The notes under the pieces: generated by a model
What the model saw: the letters and a program-made list of their open reading frames with translations, nothing else
What the model was told of the DNA's origin: nothing
The model's database searches: none
Assembly: GCF_032144095.1 (NCBI RefSeq)
Contig: NZ_JAVSNJ010000008.1
Span: 32,920-96,919 of the forward strand
Reading direction: 5' to 3'
Length of the DNA stretch: 64,000 bases
Source of the DNA: Sphaerochaeta sp032144095
Lineage (GTDB): Bacteria; Spirochaetota; Spirochaetia; Sphaerochaetales; Sphaerochaetaceae
Position numbers and translations under genes: made by a program
Shown: piece by piece, positions 1-8,394 of the stretch
Numbering within the stretch: the first letter of the stretch is position 1
Layout of the letters: each line of letters starts with the position of its first letter

Positions 1-278
1 AAGGCATCCTTCAGGTCCTCGCTTCGCTTGATGCCACCGCCGAAATCTATGACCAGGCTCGTGTTTGCGGCAATCCTTTCAAGGGTGCGGATGTTGACAA
101 TTCTCCCACCCTTGGCGCCATCGAGGTCTACAAGGTGGAGGCGCCTGATGCCATGCTCCTCAAACCGTTTTGCTACCTCCAGGGGATCGGAAGCATACTG
201 CTTCTTTGCACTGTAATTACCCTGGCTGAGACGTACACAGGCACCGTCGATAATATCAATAGCTGGAATAAGGTCCAT
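1..278 (-). CDS. hisA: HisA, phosphoribosylformimino-5-aminoimidazole carboxamide ribotide isomerase (partial)
   Basis: The first 92 or so residues of HisA, cut by the window edge. The enzyme isomerises ProFAR to PRFAR, step four of histidine synthesis. The N-terminus reads MDLIPAIDIIDGACVRL, with the catalytic Asp at residue 8, followed by the strand-2 motif HLVDLDGAKGG and the phosphate-binding stretch IDFGGGIKR, all expected for a (beta/alpha)8 HisA. The start ATG overlaps the hisH stop by one base (TGATG), so the two are probably translationally coupled. HisF, HisI and HisE would be expected further left, outside the window. Confidence 0.95.
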   Translation of the reverse strand, partial: MDLIPAIDIIDGACVRLSQGNYSAKKQYASDPLEVAKRFEEHGIRRLHLVDLDGAKGGRIVNIRTLERIAANTSLVIDFGGGIKRSEDLKDA

Positions 279-874
279 CAGAGGGCCTCCTCAATAAAAT
301 TCTTCAGCATCAGGGCTCCAGACGGGCCACTCTTCTCCGGATGGAACTGGCAACCCCAAAAGTTATCCTTGTGCAAAGAGGCGCTGAACCTCACCGATGC
401 ATACTCAGTCGTGGCGATGGTATTGGCCGAGAGGGGCAGGTAGTAGCTATGGACGAAATAACACCACAGAGGGTCGGAAAGGCCCTTGAAAAGTGGAACC
501 TGCTCAAACGAAAGGGTGTTCCAGCCCATATGGGGGATCTTCTCCCCTTGGAGGGGCACGAACTTCTTCACCACTTCATCAAAGATCCCCAGACATTTGG
601 TGTCATGCTCCTCACTGAAACTGGACATGAGCTGCATACCGAGGCAGATGCCCAAAAAAGGCTGGCGCAAGGTAGGCAGGAAGGTATCCAAACCCCTCTC
701 TTGCAGGTAGGCCATTGCAGTGGAGGCTTCCCCTACACCGGGGAAGATTACCCTGTCGGCATCCTTGAGTTCATCGTGGTCGTCGGTAACCATCGCCTCA
801 TAGCCAAGTCGCTTGAGGGCACACAATACCGAGCGGGTGTTGCCTGCATTATATTTGACTATCGCTATCTTCAT
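278..874 (-). CDS. hisH: HisH, imidazole glycerol phosphate synthase glutaminase subunit
   Basis: A 198-residue class I glutamine amidotransferase that supplies ammonia to HisF. It begins MKIAIVKYNAGN; a longer in-frame reading to 1015 would run into hisB and is not used. The nucleophile elbow FLGICLGMQL places the catalytic Cys at 77, and QFHPEKSG supplies His178 and Glu180. The length is normal for the family. The start overlaps the hisB stop by four bases (ATGA), and the stop touches the hisA start. It is part of the single-direction his operon. Confidence 0.96.
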   Translation of the reverse strand: MKIAIVKYNAGNTRSVLCALKRLGYEAMVTDDHDELKDADRVIFPGVGEASTAMAYLQERGLDTFLPTLRQPFLGICLGMQLMSSFSEEHDTKCLGIFDEVVKKFVPLQGEKIPHMGWNTLSFEQVPLFKGLSDPLWCYFVHSYYLPLSANTIATTEYASVRFSASLHKDNFWGCQFHPEKSGPSGALMLKNFIEEAL

Positions 875-2010
875 AGAAGTCCTTTGGTGGAAGGAAGGGC
901 ATCGGAGAAAGGGTACTTGTGCACAGCATGCCTGAGGGCTCGGGAGAAGGCCTTGAACAGGGCCTCCACCTGGTGGTGGACATTGCCCTGCGACACCTTC
1001 ATCGCCAGATTGCACTGGGAGGCATCGCTGAAGGACTTGAAGAAGTGCTCAACCATCTCAGTAGGGAAGGTTCCCACATACTCCCTCCGGAACTGGACAT
1101 CCCAGAGGAAGGAAGGGCGGCCCGAAAAGTCCAGGGCGACCTCGGCTAGCACATCATCCATGGTAAGCAGCTCAAAGCCATATCGGCTTATGCCCCGCTT
1201 ATCCCCCAAGGCCTGCCTGACAGCCTGTCCAAGGGCGAGGCCTACATCCTCCACACTGTGGTGCTCGTCGATCACCAGGTCCCCATGGGCATGGAGGGTG
1301 ATGTCCAGACCACTGTGCCTGAGCACCTGGTCGAGCATATGGTTGAAAAATGGGATATGGGTTTCTATCGTGCCAAGGCCCGAACCATCGAGATTGACCG
1401 TGAGGGAAATCTCGGTCTCCTTGGTATTCCTGCTTACCGTTGCCATACGGGGAGCATGCTTGGGATCTTCCAGGAGGAAGGAGGCCACACTCTGCCAGTT
1501 GTCGCTGATGAAGATGCAGGTGGCACGAAGCTCCTCGTCCAGTTCATTCTCCCGCTCTGGATTGGCAAACCAGATAGCCTTGCATCCCAGGTTATAGGCC
1601 AGCCTCACATCGGTGATGCGGTCCCCTATCACCACAGAGTTGGCAATGTCGTACTCACCGTCAAGGTATTTTCCCAACATCCCGATCTTCGGCTTACGGC
1701 CCGGGCAGTTGTCCTCAGGGAGGGAGAAATCGACATGGATATCGTCGAAGACGATCCCCTCACCTTGTAGGGTCTGCAAGATCCTCTCCTGCGGCTTGTC
1801 AAAACTCTCCTGGGGAAAGGAGGGAGTACCTACCCCATCCTGGTTGCTTACCATCGCAAAGTAGAAAGCCCCTTCCCGTCGGATCCTCCCCAAGGCCCCA
1901 AAGACCCCTGGGATATATTCGATCTTCTCGTAGGAGTCAATCTGGTCTTCCACTACGATGATCCCATCTCGATCAAGAAACAATACGGCCTTATGCATCT
2001 TCTGGTTCAT
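871..2010 (-). CDS. hisB: HisB, bifunctional histidinol-phosphatase / imidazoleglycerol-phosphate dehydratase
   Basis: A 379-residue fusion arranged like enterobacterial HisB. Residues 1-170 are a HAD phosphatase with the DRDG motif (Asp13, Asp15) and a late GDR motif. From about residue 183 follows the IGP dehydratase with the metal-binding DEHHSVEDVG motif. The phosphatase zinc loop is altered: where E. coli HisB has Cys, His, Cys, Cys ligands, this protein reads FSLPEDNCPGRKPK and keeps only one Cys. The HAD catalytic residues are intact, so activity is still plausible. A separate PHP-type histidinol-phosphatase lies at 22644-23489. The start has AAGGA upstream and sits two bases after hisC. 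Confidence 0.94.
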   Translation of the reverse strand: MNQKMHKAVLFLDRDGIIVVEDQIDSYEKIEYIPGVFGALGRIRREGAFYFAMVSNQDGVGTPSFPQESFDKPQERILQTLQGEGIVFDDIHVDFSLPEDNCPGRKPKIGMLGKYLDGEYDIANSVVIGDRITDVRLAYNLGCKAIWFANPERENELDEELRATCIFISDNWQSVASFLLEDPKHAPRMATVSRNTKETEISLTVNLDGSGLGTIETHIPFFNHMLDQVLRHSGLDITLHAHGDLVIDEHHSVEDVGLALGQAVRQALGDKRGISRYGFELLTMDDVLAEVALDFSGRPSFLWDVQFRREYVGTFPTEMVEHFFKSFSDASQCNLAMKVSQGNVHHQVEALFKAFSRALRHAVHKYPFSDALPSTKGLL

Positions 2011-2012
2011 TA

Positions 2013-3077
2013 CTATTCCTTATACAGCTTCAAAGCTGAAAGCAATGTATCATTCTCGCCCCTGCTTCCAACGGTAATTCGCAGGCAGTTCTCACAGTGC
2101 AGTTCTCGGCTCCTGTTTCGTACGATAATACCTCTTTGGGCAAGATACTGGTAGAGCTTGTTGGCATCGGTGACCCGCACCAGCAAAAAGTTGGAATCAC
2201 TGGGAAAGACCTTCACGACACAGGCAAGGCCAGAAAGGGCAGCGGCCATCCTCGCCCGTTCGGCAAGGGTTTCCTTCTTTGTCGCTTCCACCTGGGCCCC
2301 TTGAGCCAAAGCCTTCAGGGCAAGCTCCTGAGATGGTCCCCCAACATTATAGGGGTACTTCATGCTGGTAAGGACAGCACAGACATCCTTGCTCGCCACT
2401 GCGATCCCCACCCGTGCGTTGGCCAGTGCCCAGCATTTGGAGAGGGTACGGAGCACGACAAGGTTGGGGAACCTCGAAAGCAAGGTGACCGCACTTTCGT
2501 AGGATGAGAAATCAAAATATGCTTCATCCACCACAGTAATGCCATCGAAGAGGGTGCAGACCCTCTCGATCTGCTCAAGAGGATAGGCATTGCCGCTGGG
2601 GTTGTTGGGAGAACAGATGAAGAGCAGTTTGCACCTGCCCTCTTTCCTCTCTAGTTTCTCCTTTTCGAGAAATGCCTGCAGGGCTTCGAAATCGATGGCA
2701 AAACCGGAGGTAAGGGGGACCTGGTCGATGCCCACATCGTTGATGTCGGCAAAGACTCGGTAGGCTCCATAGGTGGGGCTCATAATGATCGTCCTGTCCT
2801 TGCCAGGGTTGCAGAAACAGCGGAAGAGGTTGTCGATGAGTTCATCACTGCCGTTGCCGATGACAGTATTGGCAAACGGGAGGTCCAGCACCTCAGCAAG
2901 GGCTCTCCTGATGTGAGTGCTGAGAGGGTCGGGGTAGCGGTTACGCCCCTGGTCCCCCACAAAGTCTCTCCAGTTCTCATTGGCATCGAGGTATACCTCA
3001 GCCTCCCCGACAAAATCATTGCGCGCACAGCTGTAGGGGATCAGGTTGGCTATGTTCGCTCGAAGCAGTTCTTTCAT
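2013..3077 (-). CDS. hisC: HisC, histidinol-phosphate aminotransferase
   Basis: A 354-residue fold-type I PLP aminotransferase that converts imidazole acetol phosphate to histidinol phosphate with glutamate. Visible motifs are YLDANEN near residue 29, NGSDELIDN at 75-83, CSPNNPSGN around 155-163, VVDEAYFDF at 182-190, and the PLP-binding RTLSKCWALANARVG with Lys214. Length is typical. The start overlaps the hisD stop (ATGA) and it runs directly into hisB. Confidence 0.96.
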   Translation of the reverse strand: MKELLRANIANLIPYSCARNDFVGEAEVYLDANENWRDFVGDQGRNRYPDPLSTHIRRALAEVLDLPFANTVIGNGSDELIDNLFRCFCNPGKDRTIIMSPTYGAYRVFADINDVGIDQVPLTSGFAIDFEALQAFLEKEKLERKEGRCKLLFICSPNNPSGNAYPLEQIERVCTLFDGITVVDEAYFDFSSYESAVTLLSRFPNLVVLRTLSKCWALANARVGIAVASKDVCAVLTSMKYPYNVGGPSQELALKALAQGAQVEATKKETLAERARMAAALSGLACVVKVFPSDSNFLLVRVTDANKLYQYLAQRGIIVRNRSRELHCENCLRITVGSRGENDTLLSALKLYKE

Positions 3078-4381
3078 TTCTTCTCTCCCAATCGTACAAG
3101 GACGGCATTGCGGTGGGCCAGCAGGGCCTCCGCTTCAGACATGGAAACAAGCGTATCGGCAAGGTCGGCAAGACCTTCTCTACTCAACTTCTGCACGGTG
3201 ATCTTCTTGAGGAAGGAGTCGGTACTCACCCCGCTATGGCTATGGGCCCATCCATTGGTAGGGAGGGTGTGGTTTGTTCCGCTGGCATAGTCACCAGCAC
3301 TCTCACACGAGTAGGGGCCCAGGAAGATGGAACCTGCATTGACCACCAGGGCCTCAAGTTCCTCAGGGGCACTCGTGTTGATGATCAGGTGCTCCGGGGC
3401 ATAGTCGTTTACCACCTGGGCTGTCATCTGGAGTGTCGGGCAGACAAAGGCCCTGGAGTGGGAAAGGGAAGAGAGCAGGTAGGGCAGACGGTCCAAATTC
3501 GCAAGCTGGAGGGACAGCTCCTCTTCAACCTTGTCAAGAAATGCGAAGCCGGCTTCCTTTTCAGCCAGGACCACGAGCATCGACTGGCTGTCAAACCCAT
3601 GTTCGGCCTGGCTAAGCAGGTCGCTGGCAACAAAGGCTGCATTGGCATCAGGGGTAGCTACAACCATGACCTCACTGGGGCCTGCCGGCATGTCGATGGC
3701 ACAGGAGGTAGTGCTGACCTGCTTCTTCGCCTCGGTCACGTACTGGTTCCCCGGGCCGAAAATCTTGTCCACCTTGGGGACGCTCTCACTGCCATATGCC
3801 ATTGCGGCTATGGCTTGGGCGCCCCCAAGCTTGAAGACCTTCCTGATCGAGCACATTGAGGCAGCATAGAGGATGGCAGGATGGACCTTCCCATCCTTGT
3901 TGGCAGGGGTGCAGAGCACCACATCCTTGCAACCGGCCACCTGGGCAGGGATGCCCAGCATCAGGGTGGTAGAGATGAGGGGAGCTGTCCCCCCTGGGAC
4001 ATAGAGCCCTACCCTTTGGATCGGTACGATCTTGCGCGAAAGGGTTATGCCCGGCTTTACCTCAAGCTGCTCCCCTTTGGGAAGCTGCAGGGCATGGAAG
4101 GATCGGATATTTCCAGCAGCAATGGCCAAGGCATTCTTCAGATCTTGTGAAACCAGTAGTTCCGCTTCCTGAAATTCCTCTTCTGACACTGCAAGGGATG
4201 TGAGTTCAGCTTTGGTGAACTGCTGTTCCAAGGAGAACAGGGCAGTATCGCCTTCCCTCTCGACCCGAAAGAGGATCTCGGCCACCTGCTGTTCCACCTT
4301 GTGGGCATCAGAGCTGGTCCGCCTTAGCAGGCGGGCAAGCTCCTCCCCTTGTGGTGCATAATTTCTGCTAAGATATGCCAT
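3074..4381 (-). CDS. hisD: HisD, histidinol dehydrogenase
   Basis: A 435-residue zinc enzyme that oxidises histidinol to histidine in two NAD-dependent steps. Family landmarks include LYVPGGTAPL, FGPGNQYVTEAK, the IDMPAGPSEVMV segment, SQAEHGFDSQ with zinc and catalytic residues, YAPEHLII with the catalytic His, and SGTNHTLPTNGWA near the C-terminus. Length is normal. It is second in the operon, nine bases after hisG, and overlaps hisC by four bases. Confidence 0.97.
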   Translation of the reverse strand: MAYLSRNYAPQGEELARLLRRTSSDAHKVEQQVAEILFRVEREGDTALFSLEQQFTKAELTSLAVSEEEFQEAELLVSQDLKNALAIAAGNIRSFHALQLPKGEQLEVKPGITLSRKIVPIQRVGLYVPGGTAPLISTTLMLGIPAQVAGCKDVVLCTPANKDGKVHPAILYAASMCSIRKVFKLGGAQAIAAMAYGSESVPKVDKIFGPGNQYVTEAKKQVSTTSCAIDMPAGPSEVMVVATPDANAAFVASDLLSQAEHGFDSQSMLVVLAEKEAGFAFLDKVEEELSLQLANLDRLPYLLSSLSHSRAFVCPTLQMTAQVVNDYAPEHLIINTSAPEELEALVVNAGSIFLGPYSCESAGDYASGTNHTLPTNGWAHSHSGVSTDSFLKKITVQKLSREGLADLADTLVSMSEAEALLAHRNAVLVRLGEKK

Positions 4382-4390
4382 GGTTCTCTC

Positions 4391-5254
4391 CTACTCCGTC
4401 ATCTTCTCAATGGGGGTTACCAGAATTCCCTGGGCCCCGAGAGCCTTGAGCTGTTCAAACACATCCCAGAACAGGTCCTCAGCAACTACGGTCTGAACCG
4501 AGAGCCAACCCTTCTCCATGAGCCGGGTTACCGTTGGGCTCTTCATGCCTCCCACGATACCAGCCACCTGGTCAAGATGCTCCTCAGGGAGGTTGAAGAT
4601 GACATACTTGTAGGAAGCAGCCCTCATGACGGCATCGATACGCAGCAGCAGGCGGGAGAGGATGGCTGCCTTCTCATCGTTGCCCATCTTCTTTCGGCCT
4701 ATCATGACAGCAGTCGAGGTGTAGATCTTCTCGACCTCACGGAGCCCGTTCATGGCAAGGGTGGCACCGGTGCTCACCAGGTCGCAGATGACATCGGCCA
4801 ACCCAATGGCAGGGGTTACCTCGACCGAACCGGATACCTGGACAAAAGTTGCCTTGATTCCTTTTTCAGAGAGAATCCCCTCCAGGATGTGAGGGTAACT
4901 GGTGGCGATACGCTTGCCTTCCAGGGAAGCGAGTCCCTGGTAGCTGAAGTCGTTGGGAACGGCGATGCTGAGCCGGCATTTTGCAAAACCCAAGTCCCGG
5001 ATGACCTCCAGGTCGATGGCCTGCTCATCAAACTCGTTACGCCCTACAATGCCGATATCAGCAACCCCGTCACGTACATAGGAAGGGATATCGTCATCAC
5101 GGACATAGAGGAACTCCAAGGGAAAATTGGAGGCCTCCTCCTTCAGAACCCGGGAGTCCGAACCGAACTTTATCCCACAGTTCTTGATAATCTCCAAGGA
5201 TTTCTCACTCAGCCGGCCGCTCTTCTGAATCGCTATGCGTACTACCTGTCCCAT
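4391..5254 (-). CDS. hisG: HisG, ATP phosphoribosyltransferase (long form)
   Basis: Commits PRPP and ATP to histidine synthesis; first structural gene of the operon. The start chosen is MGQVVRIAIQKSGRL, six bases after a perfect AGGAGG. A 14-residue upstream extension would overlap the attenuator and is rejected. At 287 residues it is the long form, which carries a C-terminal regulatory domain that classically binds histidine for feedback inhibition and does not need HisZ. The PRPP-binding region around DLVSTGATLAMNGL is clear. It is controlled by the leader peptide and attenuator just upstream. Confidence 0.96.
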   Translation of the reverse strand: MGQVVRIAIQKSGRLSEKSLEIIKNCGIKFGSDSRVLKEEASNFPLEFLYVRDDDIPSYVRDGVADIGIVGRNEFDEQAIDLEVIRDLGFAKCRLSIAVPNDFSYQGLASLEGKRIATSYPHILEGILSEKGIKATFVQVSGSVEVTPAIGLADVICDLVSTGATLAMNGLREVEKIYTSTAVMIGRKKMGNDEKAAILSRLLLRIDAVMRAASYKYVIFNLPEEHLDQVAGIVGGMKSPTVTRLMEKGWLSVQTVVAEDLFWDVFEQLKALGAQGILVTPIEKMTE

Positions 5255-5277
5255 CGAATTCCTCCTGGTCAAACGAC

Positions 5278-5304
5278 AAAAAAACCTCCGCGACATGCGG
5301 AGGT
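5278..5304 (-). terminator. His operon attenuator hairpin
   Basis: On the minus strand an 8-bp perfect GC-rich stem (5284-5291 with 5297-5304, 5-base loop) is followed by seven T residues. It lies about 24 bases before the hisG start and downstream of a His-rich leader peptide. A strong intrinsic terminator between a promoter and the first gene is the signature of transcription attenuation. Confidence 0.88.
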
Positions 5305-5332
5305 CTGTATATAGGTAACAGCGCCCACCTGT

Positions 5333-5386
5333 CTAAGGTCGGATAATCATGCCATGATGATGGATGCTGTAATGGTTCATATTCAT
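5333..5386 (-). CDS. hisL: His operon leader peptide
   Basis: A 17-codon reading frame translates as MNMNHYSIHHHGMIIRP and ends with TAG, 29 bases before the attenuator stem. Four of its 17 residues are His, three of them consecutive, which is far above chance. In known attenuators, stalling at His codons when charged tRNA-His is scarce favours an antiterminator and lets RNA polymerase reach hisG. No clear Shine-Dalgarno precedes the ATG, and the predicted promoter -10 is very near, so the leader may be nearly leaderless or begin at the in-frame TTG at 5401. Function is inferred from arrangement. Confidence 0.75.
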   Translation of the reverse strand: MNMNHYSIHHHGMIIRP

Positions 5387-5392
5387 GGAAAC

Positions 5393-5422
5393 ACCATACA
5401 ATCAGAGAGAGGGACAAGTCAA
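5393..5422 (-). promoter_or_regulatory. Predicted his operon promoter
   Basis: On the minus strand TTGACT and TATGGT are separated by about 18 bases immediately before the leader peptide. The match to a housekeeping promoter is fair. A second, weaker candidate starting at TTGAAT lies about 35 bases further upstream. Confidence 0.45.
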
Positions 5423-5510
5423 GTCCTATCGGTACAAACTGCATACTTATTCAATTTCTATGCATTGGAACAAGAATCATAGGAAGGCAGGTCATCTGTA
5501 GCCTATCCAC

Positions 5511-6368
5511 CTAGCTAATGTTCTTGTTCCCCTTCGAAAGGTTCGCCACGGCAAATATTGAGGTACCCAGGATAAGCAGGAAGGAGATGGCATTGATGAC
5601 AGGGGTCGAGCCGTCTCGTACCTGCATATACATGTTTATCGGCAATGTCGCCTGGGAGCCCACCAGGAAGATCGTGGTGTTGAAGTTTTCGAAGGACATG
5701 AGAAATGCCATGGCAGCTCCCCCTATGATGGAGGGCCTCAGGTACTTGAGGGTAATGAACCAGAGCACCTGAGCCCTGTTGGCTCCCAGGTTGTAGGCCG
5801 CCTCCTCCAGGCTATGGTCAAACTTCTTCAGCCTTGCAGAGACAACCAAGGCCACAATGGTAGAGATGAACGATGACTGTCCAAGCACCACAAGAGGGAA
5901 GCCCGGGCCCAAGAACTTGATGTAGATGTTGAGATGGTCCTCGATGAACAGCCCTATGGCATTGGAAAACATCAATATGGAGATGCCCAGGATGACACCT
6001 GGGATAACCAGGGGCGCTATCATGAGAAAGTAGAGGGCTCCCTTGAACCGGAAATTCTCCTGCTCGAACAGGAAGGCTGCGCAGGTGCCCAGGAAGGTTG
6101 AGACAATGGCAACAGAGATGGCAACCCTGAAGGAGGTAAAGAGGCTTCTCAAATTGGTCTGGTCATGGAAGATGCCATACTTCTGGGGGCCTTTCCCAAA
6201 GAACCAGTCCAACGTGAACCCTTGCCAAGGAAGGGATGGGTACATGGAGTCGTTGAAGGCGAGCACCATCGTCACCACCAAAGGGGCAAAGAGAAAAATG
6301 AAGTAGAGGACGATAAAGAGGGTAAAACCATGGCGGTATCTCTTTGAGGATGGTAGGGACCTGATCAT
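5511..6368 (-). CDS. potC: PotC-like spermidine/putrescine ABC transporter permease
   Basis: A 285-residue inner-membrane protein with six predicted membrane helices and the coupling EAA motif seen as LEEAAYNLGANRAQVLWFITLKYLRP. It pairs with PotB to form the channel of the polyamine importer. The start overlaps the potB stop (ATGA). It is the last gene of the potD-A-B-C operon; the 250 bases after it lead into the his promoter with no obvious strong terminator. Confidence 0.92.
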   Translation of the reverse strand: MIRSLPSSKRYRHGFTLFIVLYFIFLFAPLVVTMVLAFNDSMYPSLPWQGFTLDWFFGKGPQKYGIFHDQTNLRSLFTSFRVAISVAIVSTFLGTCAAFLFEQENFRFKGALYFLMIAPLVIPGVILGISILMFSNAIGLFIEDHLNIYIKFLGPGFPLVVLGQSSFISTIVALVVSARLKKFDHSLEEAAYNLGANRAQVLWFITLKYLRPSIIGGAAMAFLMSFENFNTTIFLVGSQATLPINMYMQVRDGSTPVINAISFLLILGTSIFAVANLSKGNKNIS

Positions 6369-7222
6369 TTGACCACCTCCTTGAGGTTCTGTCTGGTAAG
6401 CTTGAGGATGACCCAGATTATCAGCGACGAGAGCAGCAGCAAGAGGAAGCCAAATGCTGCACCCTGGTTCCAGTTGAAGTAGAGGATGATCTGGTTGTAG
6501 ATCTGCTCGGTAAACCAGAGGGAGTTCTTGCCCCCCATCAGGTTTGGGGTAAGGTAGCTTCCCAATACCAGCATGAAGACGATGATGCCCCCACTGACCA
6601 GGCCCGACGCACAGTGCGGTATGATGATGGTCCGCCAGATGGCTATCTTCGATGCACCAAGATCGTAGGCTGCCTCGATAAGGGAGTTGTCCAGGTCATC
6701 CATTACCCCGATGACCGGCACCACCATGAACAGCATGCTGGTGTAGACAAGGCCCATGATCATCGTGGCATCCCTGTAGAGCATCTCCACAGGTTGCTTG
6801 AAAATCCCTATGGAGACAAGGAAATGATTCAGCACACCACTCTCCCTCAGCAAGATCATCCAGCCATAGACCCGGATGAGTTCACTTACCCAGAAGGGAA
6901 CCAGGATGAGGATCATCAGGACCCCACTGATCTTGGGCTTCACGATCTTGGAGATGTAGAAGGAGACAGGAAGGGAGATGACCATCACCAGGAAGGTCAC
7001 GAGGATGGAGTACCCTGCAGTACGGACAAAGGTGAGCCAATAGATGGGCTCCTTGAAAAAGGCAAGGTAGTTGTCCAGGGTGAACTTGCCGGTATTGGCC
7101 TTGGTAAAGGAGAGCTTCAGCAGTTCCAGATGGGGCAGGACGATAAGAAGGAGGAGCCATAGGGCAACAGGAAGGAAAAAGAAGAGGAAGCCCCACTGTA
7201 TGTGTTGTCTATTCTTCATCAT
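6365..7222 (-). CDS. potB: PotB-like spermidine/putrescine ABC transporter permease
   Basis: A 285-residue permease with six membrane helices and the EAA loop LIEAAYDLGASKIAIWRTIIIPH. The start is uncertain between adjacent ATG codons at 7222 and 7219; GGAAG lies a few bases upstream. The coding region starts inside the 3' end of potA, implying translational coupling, and overlaps potC by four bases. Confidence 0.92.
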   Translation of the reverse strand: MMKNRQHIQWGFLFFFLPVALWLLLLIVLPHLELLKLSFTKANTGKFTLDNYLAFFKEPIYWLTFVRTAGYSILVTFLVMVISLPVSFYISKIVKPKISGVLMILILVPFWVSELIRVYGWMILLRESGVLNHFLVSIGIFKQPVEMLYRDATMIMGLVYTSMLFMVVPVIGVMDDLDNSLIEAAYDLGASKIAIWRTIIIPHCASGLVSGGIIVFMLVLGSYLTPNLMGGKNSLWFTEQIYNQIILYFNWNQGAAFGFLLLLLSSLIIWVILKLTRQNLKEVVK

Positions 7223-8321
7223 ATAACTTCCAGTCACTGCGTTTGTAGCAGATGCTCTTGTTCATGTCCCAACCTATCTGGATGCGGTCCCCTGCCCTGA
7301 TACTATCAAACTCTCTGGTCTGGGGAAGGGCGACCACCAGTTCATCCTCTGTGCCCAGGGGCTTGACCAGCAACCTGCTGTTCCCTCCATCAAAGAGGAT
7401 GGACTTTACATCCACCGGCAGGGTGTTGAAGTTGGTGCGTCCAGTCCCAGGATTGATGATGACTGCCTCAGGACGGATAAAGAGGTCGTACTCATCCTTC
7501 TCGCCTGGAATCTCATACTGTCCTGAGAGCGTAATGTCAAAGGAAGATGCATATCTGGCTATGAATGTCCCGTGTGCATCGGATCGAAGGGAGACCCGCA
7601 GCTTGTTGTTGTTCCCCACAAACTGGGCGACAAAGGAAGAGCTGGGGTTGTGGTAGAGGTCCTGTGGGGATCCTATCTGTTCAAACCGTCCGTTGTTCAT
7701 GACGGCAACGGTGTCGCTCATCACCATGGCTTCGCTCTGGTCGTGGGTGATGTAGACAAAGGTAGTCCCCACCTGGGACTGCAAGGTCTTCAGCTCGACC
7801 TTCATGTGTTCGCGAAGCTTGGCATCGAGGGCCCCCAACGGTTCATCAAGCAGGAGGACCGTGGGTTCCATGATGAGGCAGCGGGCGATGGCAATGCGTT
7901 GCTTCTGCCCACCCGAGAGTTGGCTGATCTGTTTTTTCCCTGACTCAGGAAGTCCCACTCTTTCGAGAAGCTTTCGTACCTTCTTGTCGACATCAGGGCC
8001 CCTCTCCCCTCTTCGGCGAAGGCCAAAGGCTATGTTCTCATGGACATTCATCATGGGAAACAGGGCGAGGTTCTGGAATACCAGGTTGACGGGTCGCTTG
8101 TTGGGTGCGATCCCATCCATGTTCTTCCCATTGAAGAGGAGCGTTCCTCCATCGGGTCTGTAGAAGCCTGCTATCATTCTGAGCAGGGTTGTCTTGCCGC
8201 AACCCGAAGGACCGAGGATAGAAAAGAACTTTCCATCCTCAACTTCAAACGAGACCTGGTCGACTGCGGTAAAATCACCAAAGCGCTTGGTGAGCTTCTG
8301 TACTGAGAGTGCACTATCCAT
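7209..8321 (-). CDS. potA: PotA, spermidine/putrescine ABC transporter ATP-binding protein
   Basis: A 370-residue ABC ATPase: Walker A GPSGCGKTTLL, signature LSGGQKQRIAIARCL, Walker B VLLLDEPLGALDAK and the switch His in ITHDQSEAM. The C-terminal 120 residues form a TOBE-type regulatory domain typical of PotA. The start MDSALSVQKL is chosen because AAGG lies upstream; a nine-residue longer reading has poorer support. A strong hairpin separates it from potD. Confidence 0.94.
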   Translation of the reverse strand: MDSALSVQKLTKRFGDFTAVDQVSFEVEDGKFFSILGPSGCGKTTLLRMIAGFYRPDGGTLLFNGKNMDGIAPNKRPVNLVFQNLALFPMMNVHENIAFGLRRRGERGPDVDKKVRKLLERVGLPESGKKQISQLSGGQKQRIAIARCLIMEPTVLLLDEPLGALDAKLREHMKVELKTLQSQVGTTFVYITHDQSEAMVMSDTVAVMNNGRFEQIGSPQDLYHNPSSSFVAQFVGNNNKLRVSLRSDAHGTFIARYASSFDITLSGQYEIPGEKDEYDLFIRPEAVIINPGTGRTNFNTLPVDVKSILFDGGNSRLLVKPLGTEDELVVALPQTREFDSIRAGDRIQIGWDMNKSICYKRSDWKLYDEE

Positions 8322-8341
8322 TGTGTTGTCTACCTTGAGGG

Positions 8342-8374
8342 GTGCCAATAGCCGGTCTTGCCAGCTATTGGCAC
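8342..8374 (-). promoter_or_regulatory. Intercistronic hairpin between potD and potA
   Basis: A perfect 11-bp inverted repeat (8342-8352 with 8364-8374) around an 11-base loop sits between the potD stop and the potA start. No T-run follows on the minus strand, so it is not a classical terminator. Such hairpins often protect the upstream binding-protein message from 3' decay, giving more binding protein than permease. Confidence 0.6.
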
Positions 8375-8394
8375 AGTGTGTGATGGGTTTTCTG

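Noticed and set aside
341..1597. 418-codon open frame on the plus strand
   Set aside because: It is antisense to hisH and hisB; low-complexity Ser/Arg-rich translation typical of a shadow frame.
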